A DNA stretch of 64,000 nt from Nyssa sinensis (Eukaryota; Streptophyta; Magnoliopsida; Cornales; Nyssaceae), in NCBI GenBank assembly GCA_008638375.1, contig CM018032.1, positions 5,180,501-5,244,500 of the forward strand. The letters are read 5' to 3'. The notes below the pieces were generated by a model, which did not search any database, had not been told where the DNA came from, and saw only the letters and a list, made by a program, of their open reading frames with translations. Shown piece after piece: positions 25,691 to 37,048 of the stretch. Every line of letters starts with the position of its first letter. The stretch's first letter is position 1. A program made the translations under genes and the position numbers.

Positions 25691-26200
25691 CAGTCGATTC
25701 TCTTATAATTAATTGATGTAAGAAATTAAAAATTTATTAGTTATTAGATTTTGACATACTTTTCTTAGTCAATAAGCCTTTTACTTGTAAATATTTTTTG
25801 TTATAAAATTAAGATAGTGTATGTAACTTTTCGACCATACTTTTGATTTTTTATATAAAAAAAATACATATAATGTTAAACTTAAGACATAAAAAACTCA
25901 TAATGTCTTTTTTAAGTTAACAAGTTGTGTTTTTTGATTTTATAATTTTTTTACTTATAATACTTTTGAATTCTATTATGTTAAAATAATTAATATAATT
26001 ACAAATACATGTGATGAATAGGATATATACAATTATATATATAATTAATTATTTTATCTCTCTGATAATTAATATTATAATGAATTTTACTAGAAAAGAA
26101 TTTAATTATTAGGTAATTGAATTATTAATTATCTACTATAGAACCAAACTAGTTCTTTAAAAAATTATTAATTTATTAAATATTAATTATAAGAGAATTG
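25691..26200. mobile_element. Emigrant/pogo-like MITE
   Basis: The left end CAGTCGATTCTCTTATAATT is mirrored by the right end, whose reverse complement begins CAATTCTCTTATAATTAATA. This closely follows the known Emigrant (Tc1/mariner, pogo group) terminal consensus CAGTAAAACCTCTATAAATTAATA. A TA precedes the left end; the right end is slightly worn. The interior is AT-rich, without a transposase. Confidence 0.5.
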
Positions 26201-26954
26201 TTTATATGTTTTTTCTTTGGTAGTCATATTGTGTATGTTTTTTCTTAAATTCTTTTCTTGAGTACATGTGAAAGAGTCCGTAAAACAAATCAACTATTAA
26301 ACATGAACACAACAAACAAATTAGAGATGAATATATTTTAAAGTTTCTAAATTTAATTTACCTTGTTCAGTTCAAACTCGACTCAATAAAATAATAAGTA
26401 TTTTAATATTATATAAAAAATTAAGTTATTCAAAATCAACTCATGAATTAGAGATTAATTTAAAATTGACTAAAAATAACATAATTTAAAGTTTATTAAT
26501 TTTAACAAGAACAATCATTTACCACTCCAAAGATGATAGTAATTTTGCACAAAATATGATTTGGTATGAGCCTATTAATGAGACTCAGAGCATGGGTCCA
26601 TTGCAAAGACTCAGAGCATTTTGTTCCTGTTTTCCTGATCGAGTTTTTTTTAAAATAGAAAAAAGATTAACCCAAATTTTAATAGTTGTATTCACCACTC
26701 ACTACTACTCTTTTTTGGGCAGTAAATCAAGATTTTATAGAGAACAAAGCCAACTACACAAGTGCAAAAGTCTTCATAACAAGGCTCTAAATGGATTGAA
26801 TTCAGATCGGAAATCATCCGAGTACTATTTGTTAAAAAACAATTCGGATTGGATCGAATTATTTTTTGACAAATTTATAAATTCTTAATCCAAGTCTGGA
26901 TTTGTTAATTATTGGATTGGATTGGGTTAGATCCGATATTAATATTAATACAAA
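26201..26954. other. AT-rich intergenic sequence
   Basis: A 110-codon open frame (26556-26888) has no recognisable domain and the composition of random AT-rich DNA. Nothing else is visible. Confidence 0.3.
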
Positions 26955-27437
26955 AGGTAAATTACACTTATCTCTTCTAACATTTCTGACAATTACACTC
27001 ACATTTCTTAAGATTTTTTAAATTATATTGACCTCTCCTTCTGTATTTGACAAACAAATACACCTTTCTGCTAATTTTTTTTAAAAAAATGACAAAACTA
27101 CCAATTTCATGTGTTTTTTTTTTGTTAGTTTTGTCCATTTTGTGTTTTTTCATTTTAAAATAAATGTTGATTAAAACCTTAAATTTATTTTTATATAAAA
27201 TGAAAATAAGTTATTTAGCTTGAATTTATTTTTATATAAAATAAAAAACTCTTTAAAAAAGTTAGTAAAAATTGGTGAAAATTGAAAAACGCAAAAAAAA
27301 AAAAAGAAAAAAAAAGAGGCAATTTTGTTAATTAAAAAAGAAAGATTGACTAAAAGGGCGTTTTTGTAGTTTCTAGGGTAAAATAGAAGAGGTTAAAGTA
27401 ATTTCAGAAACCTCATGAGAGGTCAATGCAGTATACC
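26955..27437. mobile_element. MITE with GGTAAATTACAC-type inverted ends (copy 1)
   Basis: The left end GGTAAATTACACTTATCTCT, with TTTCTGACAATTACAC just inside, is matched by the reverse complement of the right end (GGTATACTGCATTGACCTCT, then GAGGTTTCTGAAATTAC). The interior includes a stretch (AATTTATTTTTATATAAAAT) shared with the element at 34706-35235. Such ends occur on plant Mutator-like MITEs; I see no convincing target duplication. Confidence 0.6.
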
Positions 27438-27716
27438 CTAATATATATATATATATATTATGTATACAGAATATTATGTTATAATATGTTAAATTTAAAA
27501 TATATAAACTCAACTTAAGAAAAGCTTATATAATTTAATATTTAACATATTATAAAAATTTAAAGTATTTAATTTAATACAAAATATAAAAAATTATTAT
27601 TATATATATAATATTTAATCAAAACAGATCGTTAACAAATTAGATTTGTTATCCATTTAACTAAAAGGATTATCAGATTCTGAACATCAATCAAAGTTTT
27701 TGTACCATATCAGAAT

Positions 27717-27898
27717 GAGTAATACTATTCTTACTAGATTTTTTTACCAAAAATATTTACACAGATGAGTTAGTGGTGTTGTATTGACTTTTTATCACAT
27801 TATATCACATCATGATGTGATATGAAACTAATATAACATTGTCAACTCATCTGTGTAAACACTTTAAGTAAAACTTTTTGGTTAGCATAACTTTACTC
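27717..27898. mobile_element. 182-bp fold-back MITE
   Basis: Almost the whole element is an imperfect palindrome centred near 27813. The arms share TTTACACAGATGAGTT and, at the centre, TATCACATCATGATGTGATA. The ends GAGTAATACT and (reverse complement) GAGTAAAGTT pair as well. The flanks TATCAGAAT and TATCAAATG suggest a 9-bp, partly matching target duplication, as in Mutator-type MITEs. A transcript would form a long hairpin. Confidence 0.7.
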
Positions 27899-30800
27899 TA
27901 TCAAATGTTATCGGATATGTTTTTATTTTTTTTGGGGGGATTGAAGAATTTATTTTATGAACTTTTTAGTATTTTTTTAAAATATACTTTGAAAATTATT
28001 TTAGTATAATCAGTAATATTTTTTAACGAAATCAAAATGAAAGTTAACAGTTGGATTTTTTTTATAGTAAAAGTTTATTTTTTAAATGTTTTTAATAGAA
28101 AAAATTTATCATGAATTTTTTGAATTGAAAAATTTATCTTAGAAATTCTTTAATATTTTTCCTAAGAATTTACATTAATATTAAAAAACAAAAGAAGTTT
28201 AACTATCATTTTAGGTATCGAATTAAAAGATCATGTTAGCTTATGATGGAGAGTAGGAGAGGATTCAAAAGAGTAAAGGCCTTGTTAATTTGGGAGTGGC
28301 AGATTGTTGTGCTCGTACAAATTGCATATGAATTACATAAACACGTATTCAAACGTTGGGCTTGTTTACTTAATAGTAATGGTTTAGTCTCCCACTCATA
28401 TTGTCTTGGGGGACCATTACATCACATCACAAGCTTAAGGCAATCAACAAGATATATATGAATTACAAATACAAATAGTCGACCATTTTAGTTTAATTTA
28501 AATGGATTTCTTTGTTAAGGATTGAGTTGTTTTCATTGTATAAGCATTGACAATGATCATATCATTGTTGTCTCATTTTGAGGAGAAATTATTATACTAA
28601 TCATAAAATAATATGTATGCATTATGTTAGATTTATAAGAGACAATAAAATGATTTTGTTGACATGACATTATATGATTGGAGTGGATCATCTAACACCA
28701 TATAATAAGTTCTCCATTTTGAAGCCTTTTTACCTCATCTAACTAGCCCATCATATCTAAACTTCATGTTAATTACTACTCTTTCTCGAAATAAATAAAT
28801 ATCTAGATCCAGTTTTATCTAGTGCGTGGGAGTAACAAAAATTAAGAGAGAAAAAAAATTGAAATGTAACTGCCTGTGTCTATATATAAATATGTATATA
28901 GACACACTCAATACACACACACACACACGACTGAAAAATAAAGAGAATTCAAAGGAGTTTCTCTTATCAAATTCTCCACCTTCGGGGGAGAATAATATTT
29001 GGTTTTAAGTTTCAAAATTGGAATAATAGAGCTACAGAAATTGATTACAACCCAGCAAATCACATATATAGGTCATGTGAATAGAGATAATAAAATGAAA
29101 TAGTTAAGTGGGAAAACGGGCAGATTAGGTGAAAGTAACAAGCATTCCCCAGCCCCTCTAGTCATCAGAAAAGAAAAAGAAAAAGGAAAACTTTTGACAA
29201 CTAACTAGATATTATATGGGAGACTCAAACTACCCCAGGAAACTTTGTTTCATGGAAATAAAAATCTTCCAAAATAGTCAAATTATTCAAAACAATCGCT
29301 AAGCATAATTCTATATGCAGAAGAAACTATTCCTGAATTTCAAAACCAAGAGGCCTAGTAACTTGGTAGTTTCTGTGGTTGGCCAAATGGCAATTGGTTC
29401 AATCACAGACCATTTGATGCATACCCTTTGAGTCTCATATCATGGAACTCAGATCTTAAAATTCCATTATTATGACTAATTTGGTTGCTGTCAATAATTA
29501 TCTTAATCAGTAGACATCTTAAAATTGGTTGCTGTCAATAATTATCTTAATCATTCACACTAACCAATTTCTCCTAATGCAACAGACCTTCTCGTTTTTC
29601 AAATGGGAAAAACAACAGCTAAACCAAATTATTGCATTTGCTACACACACTGCTAAACTTCCAAACAAAATACCATTACTAAAGAAAGAAGACTACACCA
29701 TCAACAACCATTAATTTGGCCACTAATTAATCCGAAGTGCTCCAATTGCATGTATCTTAATGATGGTCATTGTCTTTTTTCTTCATAGAAAACTCCACAA
29801 TGATGCCTTTCGTCAGGACCACATAGCACTCAATATTTTTCCACATAAAATATGAGTTTATTCTCTTTAATCAAGACAATTATGTAGCTTTCATAGCCCC
29901 CTTTTGTTTTATTAGTCATTAATCAACTCTTTATCTCCCTATCTGTGCGATGGACCTGAAGAAGTGACATCAGTAGCCCTCAAACTTATTTTACTCTCTC
30001 GAGATTAATTAAGTGGCCATGACGTAAAGCATCGAATTAAGTTAATTAAGCATTGTTTAGACTCTAGAGACTGGAAGAGTTGAAATTATCGCTCGCTTCG
30101 CATGGAAGACGTGTGGCAAATTTGTCGGTCTCCCAGGAACGCTGCAAAACTGGGTGTGACTAATTCCCTACCTCAGTTTATGTGTTAATAAACTTAGTCT
30201 TACTAATCATAATATATATAATAGCATTGTAGAAATAGGGCATCTCCTAATCTTCCTTTAACAAAAGATAAAGCAAGGCTTAGGTCTCTAACCTTAGGTC
30301 TTAACCTAATGGGTATTAGTTATGCCTAATCAGAAGTGTTATAAGATACATATATATATATATATATATATAATCAAATCTATTACCTATTCGATAGAAA
30401 TATTTGTCATTGTCAAGAGAGTACCAACGTTCTAGTTAGAAACTTAGTGAAGAAGCTGGAATGTTAGTGAACAAGGGAGAAGAAAATGAACGTTGGAAAT
30501 TACATTCAATGAAAAAAGTATTTTAGGAGGGTTAAAAAACAAATCAGGAGTTGAAATTCAATAAAAACCAGATTAACCTATTGAAAATGTGTTTAAAGTC
30601 AGAAAGACCTGAAATTAATTTTTTTTTTTTTTCACCTCTAAAGAATAGCTTGATCGAGTGTCAGAAAATAACGAGTGTTTAAAGAGTGCGAGATCTAATA
30701 ATTGTAGAAGGAAACTCTGATTTATAATCCGGACACGCGACCGAATATTGTGATTGATGAGGTCGGTTTTAGATCATTAAATATTTTAGTTTTTTCCACT

Positions 30801-32320
30801 TTTTGGCTGTCCTAGAGTCAGATGGCTCTATTGAATTTTACGTAGCATTTGAAGGCACACAACCCATCATTTCAATAATGGCATTGGAAAACAAAAATTG
30901 ATACGAATAAATGCTTTGATAATTTGGGAGAGCATTTGTGACTATAATGCAAAAAGTAGTTTGCTCATATTAGCCTCACAACATTGCACAAAAAGTTCTA
31001 TAAGTTAGTGATTAAAAAACTTTCATTTTTAACTTTTGAGTTTTAGGGGTTCTTCCAGTTTAATCATGTACAGATGATCAATCATAGTGCCATATATATA
31101 TATATATAGATATATTTATTATTTTTTTATGATCCGGCACCGACTAACCAACAATAATTTTCCATAGTGTGTTCTCTTTCACAGGTATTGTGCACAAGTT
31201 TTCGCTTGAGGAGAGAGAATCTCAAAAAAGTCTATGGAATATTGAACTTTGAATCTCATTCTGTTTGAATACTGATTCTTTTATGACGCTCTAACCGAGC
31301 AGCCTCTTAAGGGTGATATATCTTACTTTACTCTAAGTAGCTAGGGTGGAAGCCTACCACGAAGTTTACTAGTCAAGATTAGGAAAGAGAACCATTAAAT
31401 TAATTAACAATTTAATCCTTTATTTATTCAACATGAGTATTTTTCTATCACTTCTTTGGGTTAAACTCATAGTTTATAACTTAAATTCTGTCATAATGCA
31501 ACGAATATCGGAGATAGACAAGGAGAAAAACAAACTAGTGTGAGCTCCCATGTCGTCTTTAGATTTGCTAAATTCAGTACAGTGTGTTGCAATGATCTGC
31601 CGGTTGTTTGATAAACATTACCCTCTAATGAATCATTCCAATTTCCTAAGCAATCAGAACCCGTGATTAAGCATAATTAATCCAGCTTTAACTAATTTAT
31701 AATCAGCTGATCAGGCTTTTTTTTTTTCTAATTGTTTCTGGTACTCATTAGCCAAGACCCCCAGTTATGACTGGTCCAGAACTGCCTAAAATAAAACATT
31801 ATGAAGAAAATGCTATATATTATTAAACAACTTAACTCGTCAAAATTTTATCTTAATTATTTAAGTTCGGTTACATGAATATTGTCTCGTCATTTTTCTC
31901 ATATTCTAATCCAAATCACAAAAAAAAAAAAATCCAAAATATTAGCAAAAGATAATGTTGAAGGTTTAGTAATTAAGAAGATGGTTTGATGGAGATGAAA
32001 TGTACTACTATGTACTACAATTGAAGGGTTTTTTTTTTTTTTTTTATAGAAGAGAATCTCGTGTTCTATACAACAAACAAAAGTCACTGATCTCATAGTG
32101 GGCATATACTGTGGATATATCAATTCAACTATATTTTAAATACATGAGTTGACAATCATTGCATGTGTATATACTTACTGAGAAGAAATGGAATATTTCA
32201 CCGATATTTATTATAAAAATATATATATTTTCAAGAGTGGGCCAATTATAGAGTGCTTTGACTTGAATTATGAATGTTGATATATCATATTTGAACACTA
32301 ATTTATATAATTGTCACATG
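27899..32320. other. AT-rich intergenic sequence, no gene supported
   Basis: Scattered features only: an (AC)n tract near 28911-28927, (AT)n at 30349-30371 and 31093-31107, and a duplicated phrase TTGGTTGCTGTCAATAATTATCTTAATCA-like at about 29481 and 29525. Short open frames at 28243, 28826 and 29529 show no protein features. Confidence 0.3.
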
Positions 32321-32757
32321 TCTATGCATGTCTGAATATCAACACTACGGAAGCCGGGAGAGTACTAATCTAAAGGTTTACCATCTCAAGCCCATCGACC
32401 AGGGTGAAGGGGTCTACCGAGCTAATCACTGCCTCAAGTTAGTTTACAGACCTACCTTAGGAAGAAGAGTCCAACAAAGAAACTTCCATAAACAGATGCA
32501 TAGTAAATCCAGTCTCTTCAATCCTAATCCTTATTAGAATTGGTAACATTCCTCACCTATGAATAAGGATACAAGGTATGCCTTGAACTCATGGTGAATT
32601 CTCTCCTGGCACTTAGCTTATTATTCAATCCCTTCTCTTATTTAAGCATCGGAGCAGCCACACTGGGGCCAATTCAATCCTCAAACCCTTGTCTCGTTGT
32701 GCAACTTCGGAGAAAATCAAACACACTTAGTAACTGCCAAGCACATGCAATAGTTGT
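32321..32757 (+). repeat. LTR-like segment before the Tat pol relic
   Basis: The segment is GC-richer than its flanks and contains TATTTAAGCATCGGAGCAGCC near 32638-32658. A very similar phrase, ACTTAAGCATCGGAGCGGC, occurs inside the solo LTR at 54436-55140. That points to an LTR of a related element lying directly before, or fused to, the RNase H relic. Its ends are not defined. Confidence 0.35.
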
Positions 32758-34117
32758 GAGCATTGACGGATCCTCAACGGACTAGGGTCTAGGGGTTGGT
32801 TTGATTTTACAGTCGCCGAACAGAACAATCATTGAGAAAGCAATGAAAATGTGATTCAGAACCTCCATCAATGAGGTTGAGTATGAAGCATTGATTTCTG
32901 GGCTCAGACTAGCTCAGGAATGTGGAGCCAAAAACCTCAAAATATACTCAGACTCTCAGCTGATCGTCAGCTAAATGGTGGGAGACTTCGCATCCAAAGA
33001 TGATAGAATGCAGAGGTACTCCAAGGTGGTGGAGTTATTGAAAAAGTCATTTTAAGGCTTCACAATCGAGAAAGTAGATAAAGATCAAGACTCCAGCGTT
33101 AATGCCATAGGAAATATGACATCCTACTTAGACTTTAAGAAAGACTCCCATATCAAAATCTCTTACCAATCCAAACCTAGCATAATTCAAACTGAGTAGG
33201 CCATGCAGATAGAAGGTGAGCCCTATTGCTAGATGACTCCTATTCTAAGGTACTTGAGGGATGACCTTTTCCTAGATGATAAAAATCAGTTTAGAAAAAG
33301 CCACATCCAAGCAGCACGATATTCAATACTAAATAGAAAGCTTTATCGAATGTCGTACTCCTAACCACTTTTGCTATGTTTGGGCAATGAGGATGCACAA
33401 TACGTCTTAGCAGAAGTATATAAAGGGATATGTGAAAACCATAATAGGGGAGGGACTTTGGCCCACCAAGCACTATTCTAAGGTAATTATTTGCCAAACA
33501 TGCTAAAACAAGCTCAAGAGTATGTTAAGAACTACGAAAAATGACAACAATTTACCTCTTACTAGCATAAACCTCAGCAAGAACTGGTCCCCATCTCTAG
33601 TCTATGGCCTTTTTCAAAATGGAGAATAAACATTGCAAGCACTAAAGAAAAAGATTGAGTCTACAAAATGAAAATGGGTAGAAGCACTACCATGGGTACT
33701 ATAGGCATACCGACAAGACGAGTTCCAACCTTAGAAACTCCATTCTCCAGTTCACATGGGACTGAGGCCAATATACCAGTAGAGATCGGTGTGCTAAGGA
33801 CGGAGCTTTATGATCTAGAGCATAACAATTAATACCTTGCCCATAAACTTGACTTCTTAGAAGAAAAGAGGGAAGAGGCCCATATTAGAATGGAGACATA
33901 CCAACAAAGGGTAGCCAAAAGCTTCAACATGAACGTCAAACTAGTAAATTTTCAAATCGGAGACTCGATGCTCAGAAGAGTGTTCCCCAACACCAAAGAG
34001 CCTAGAATAGGAAAATTTTCACCTAATTTGGAAAGACCATACAAGCGGGTTAGAACTATTAAGTCTTCGACTTATTGGTTAAAAGAGTTATCTAGAAAGC
34101 TTGTACCAAAGGCTTAA
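32758..34117 (+). pseudogene. Ty3/gypsy Tat-lineage pol relic: archaeal-type RNase H and integrase
   Basis: In broken frames the sequence reads SIDGSSTD (start of the second RNase H), EVEYEALISGLRLAQECGAK, YSDSQLIVS, then the hinge RYLRDD...RYSILNRKLYR, the zinc-finger end of integrase and finally an integrase C-terminal part (YQQRVAKSFN, LRRVFPNTKEP) ending near 34117. The same stretches occur in the large minus-strand element (for example LRRIFPNTKDP near 40150), so this is a diverged relative in the opposite orientation. Several stops and frame changes, and a deletion through the integrase core, show that it is dead. RT, protease and gag are absent. Confidence 0.8.
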
Positions 34118-34182
34118 AGGGATTAGCTTCAACTATAGTCAACTATGAGCTAAATACTTGTCACATCCAATTTTTGAATTTA

Positions 34183-34782
34183 TATCCCATCAAAGATAAT
34201 ACAAATTTAAATTTTATTGAAGATAATAATTCTCTTAGGACTACTCACGGTCTACCATAAGAACGGTCAACTGTTGGTGGGGGCTTCGATTTATAACTCG
34301 ACTATGTGATCCGAGAGTTACAATTAGTAGAGCCCAATTCTGAGTTATCCAAAAAAAAGAAAGTTTCCTTCTCTATTTGTCAGATTGTCAAAAACTAAAC
34401 AAATAATAAGTTAAATTACACTGACCTTCTCTTGAGATTTATAACAATTACACTAACCTTTATTGAGATTTATGACAATTACTATCCCATTAAAGAGAAT
34501 ACAAATTTAAATCTCATGGAAGATAATAATTCTTTTAAGACTACTCATGGCCTACCATAAGAACGGCCAACTATTGGTGGGAGTTTCGATTTATAATCCG
34601 ACTATGTGATTTGAAAGTTACAATTAGTAGAGCCCGATTCCGGGTTATCAAAAAAAATAGTTTCCTTCTCTATTTGTCAAATTTTCCAGAACTAAACAAA
34701 TAATAGGGTAGATTACACTGACTTTTCTTGAAGTATATGTCAATTCTACTGACTTTCCTTGAGATTATGACAATTACATCAA
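34183..34782. repeat. Tandem duplication with a 300-bp period
   Basis: TATCCCAT at 34183 recurs at 34483, and the following 230 bases match closely (AGATAATAATTCT, ACCATAAGAACGG, GGTGGG, ATTAGTAGAGCCC). The end of each unit carries the left end of a GGGTAAATTACA-type MITE. Copy one retains only about 90 bases of the MITE; copy two runs into the full MITE at 34706-35235. Confidence 0.8.
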
Positions 34783-35235
34783 CACCTCTTGAGGTTTCTA
34801 AAATTACACCCACATTTCCTACTTTACTTGAAAATATACATATACCTCCCTCATGTCAAATTTTTTTTTTCAAAATGACAGAAATTCCCCTTTTATTTAC
34901 TTATTTTTGCATTTTTTCAATTTTAATCAATTTTTTCTAACTTTTTTTAAAAGATTTTTTTTATTTAAAAACAAATTTAAGGTAAATAGCTTATTTTTAT
35001 TTTATCTAAAAATAAATTTAAGATTTTTATCAATATATACTTGAAAAATGAAAAAAGAATTTGTCAAAATTAAAAACTATATATGAAAAAGATGATTTTA
35101 TTATTTTGAAGAAAAAAATTAATTAGAGAAAAGTATTTATATATTATTAAATAAAATATAAGAAATCAGAGTAGAAATCATAAAAAAAATTAATATAATT
35201 ATGATAAATCTTAAAAGATAATATAATTTAACCCC
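34706..35235. mobile_element. MITE with GGGTAGATTACACTGAC ends (copy 2)
   Basis: The left end GGGTAGATTACACTGACTTT, followed by repeated TGACAATTACA and CTTGAGG words, pairs with the reverse complement of the right end (GGGGTTAAATTATATTATCT). The inside shares AAATTTATTTTTA(T/G)-like blocks with the element at 26955-27437, in opposite orientation. Flanks AATAATA and GATAATA hint at a worn target duplication. Confidence 0.6.
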
Positions 35236-36027
35236 AGATAATATTACAAACATGCACTTTTAAGTATTACATAAGCAGTTATATATTCAACGGTCTCTTC
35301 GGACTTGTTGGCCGTCCTAATAAATAGAACCCCAAGTACGTGCCCGATGGACTCGCGTGCTTCGCTTCCAGATACATGTCTGTTTCACCACATGCCGGCC
35401 GTTCCATTAATAAACTACTGCAAACTCATCCAATCAAGTTGCTGGATGGTGCCACATTTTAGGTCATAATTAGGTCAACTATGAACTTAACTTATAAATA
35501 ACAACCATGTCATCCTTTTAACTGCTGCCTCCTTTCTTAGAATTTCACTGTCTGCCAAGTGTCAAGTATTTGGGAAGCTGACCTCTGCTGCCAACCTGAT
35601 TATGAATGGTCTCAACCCTCCAATGGGTTGCCTTTCATTACACTACACTCTTGTCAGCAATGATTTAATTGAATTGACTTTCCAAACGTCCAGAGCCCCT
35701 CGATTGGCTGCAGCTCATAAGTACTGAATTAATCTTTCTATCAAATTGGCCCGAGTGAGATCACGAGTTTTTTCTTTTTACCTAACCCAACTGGTTTTTG
35801 AACATCTTCTTGCATTAGGGTTAATTCAGGCATATTTCTTTGAATTAGTCTTTGTACCAGATTGACATCAGAAAGATCCTACCAGATTAACAGCAGAAAG
35901 ATCCTAACTTTTTAGTAAGTCGAATCGTTCATTGAATCAAATAGGAGATTCCTCACTCAAAAAAATATGTATATATATATATATATATATATAATTCGAA
36001 ATTGAATATATTCTATATAAAGATTGT
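35236..36027. other. Intergenic sequence flanking the Tat insertion
   Basis: This segment is less AT-rich than usual for the window and includes ACTTATAAATAACAACC near 35489, but no open frame of note. An (AT)n tract at 35968-35993 lies close to the insertion point. ATTGT at 36023-36027 is the left target duplication of the element that follows. Confidence 0.4.
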
Positions 36028-36591
36028 TGTTGCTACACTTTTTGATCCGGTAAGGTTCTGCTCTCCCTTCGTGTGAAGCTTGAGATTGAATACAATTAGA
36101 ATGCCATCAGGGAAGGCTCTGGCGGTAACCCCTCTGATGATTAAGTTAAATAAAGTGTATAATAAGACTTCAAGTAGTAATTCAAGAAGTGATCCTTTTT
36201 TACGTACCTCAAGGGTTTATATTTATAAGCTGATTATCTGTCAAAGTGGGTAGGAGTTGGTACTGTCAAGGCATAGGTTCGCTGCTACCTGACGGTAGTC
36301 ATCATAATCATCAATCTTACTGTCACCACCTGCTTTATTGTTACTACCTGCCTCTTTGATTATTGTCATTGCCGTTTGTCCTGTTATTCCGAGGTCGGTA
36401 GGGCAGGATGATGACGACGACCCGTTCGATAGTCTAATATGCTGGTAAATGAGATCGGTACCCTGATGATTGTTGCGTCCGAGACTGGTGGGTCGACGTC
36501 AGTTCGGTATAACCAGTTACTTTATGACCTGCACAGGGCACAGCTAGACATGTGTCAGACTTTGGTTGGTTAGCGTATTTTTGGCGTATCA
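36028..36591 (-). repeat. 3' LTR of the Tat element
   Basis: It has the same length as the other LTR and differs by substitutions only, so no indels separate them. In the element's orientation this is the downstream LTR because the purine tract adjoins it at 36595-36612. It contains TTTATATTTATAA near 36223 on the plus strand. Confidence 0.95.
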
Positions 36592-36594
36592 GTT

Positions 36595-36612
36595 ACTCCC
36601 CCCCCTCCCGAG
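36595..36612 (-). promoter_or_regulatory. Polypurine tract of the Tat element
   Basis: On the minus strand the sequence is AGCTCGGGAGGGGGGGAGT, directly before the 3' LTR. It is the expected site for priming plus-strand DNA synthesis and confirms the minus-strand orientation. Confidence 0.85.
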
Positions 36613-36819
36613 CTTTAGTTCTGAGAACGCGTACAGAACTCAGGCTAGGGTTCCTGAAGGGTCACGCGCTCCATAATTAATGCATTGTTTTGTATCTCGA
36701 GGGGACAACAGCCGCTTTGGCATATTTATTATGCGCGTCGTCATTTCAATAATCGAGACTATTTATTACGTAACCGTCGTTCGGTTCTTGAGACATTAAA
36801 TGATGTCTCTACCGTTTCT

Positions 36820-36827
36820 TATAAATA
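36820..36827 (+). promoter_or_regulatory. TATA box for the antisense gene of the Tat element
   Basis: TATAAATA followed by GTGGGGG lies in the internal region, 229 bases before the ATG at 37049 and outside the LTR. It gives the antisense gene a promoter of its own, independent of LTR transcription, which runs the other way. Confidence 0.6.
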
Positions 36828-37048
36828 GTGGGGGTGGTTATCCGAATTTATGTTTACAACTTTTAAATATTTTTAGAGCGCTCTCAGGCGATTTCCAGCA
36901 TTCACTACGATTTTCGGCAACCCTTGTGTGATTTCTGGCCACCGTAGCCTAGTTTTCACTTTCTGCTGGTAATTTCTGGTCCTTTACTATTTTTAACTTC
37001 TTCTTCTTTCTTTTCAACACAATTTTTTTTATCTTTTGTCCGTCAATC

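Noticed and set aside
28243..28461. 72-codon open frame (MMESRRGFKRVKALL...)
   Set aside because: Short, isolated, without family motif; the length is expected by chance in a window of this size.
29341..29480. tRNA-like words (GTTGGCCAAATGG, GGTTCAATC)
   Set aside because: Spacing and folding do not fit a tRNA or SINE promoter.
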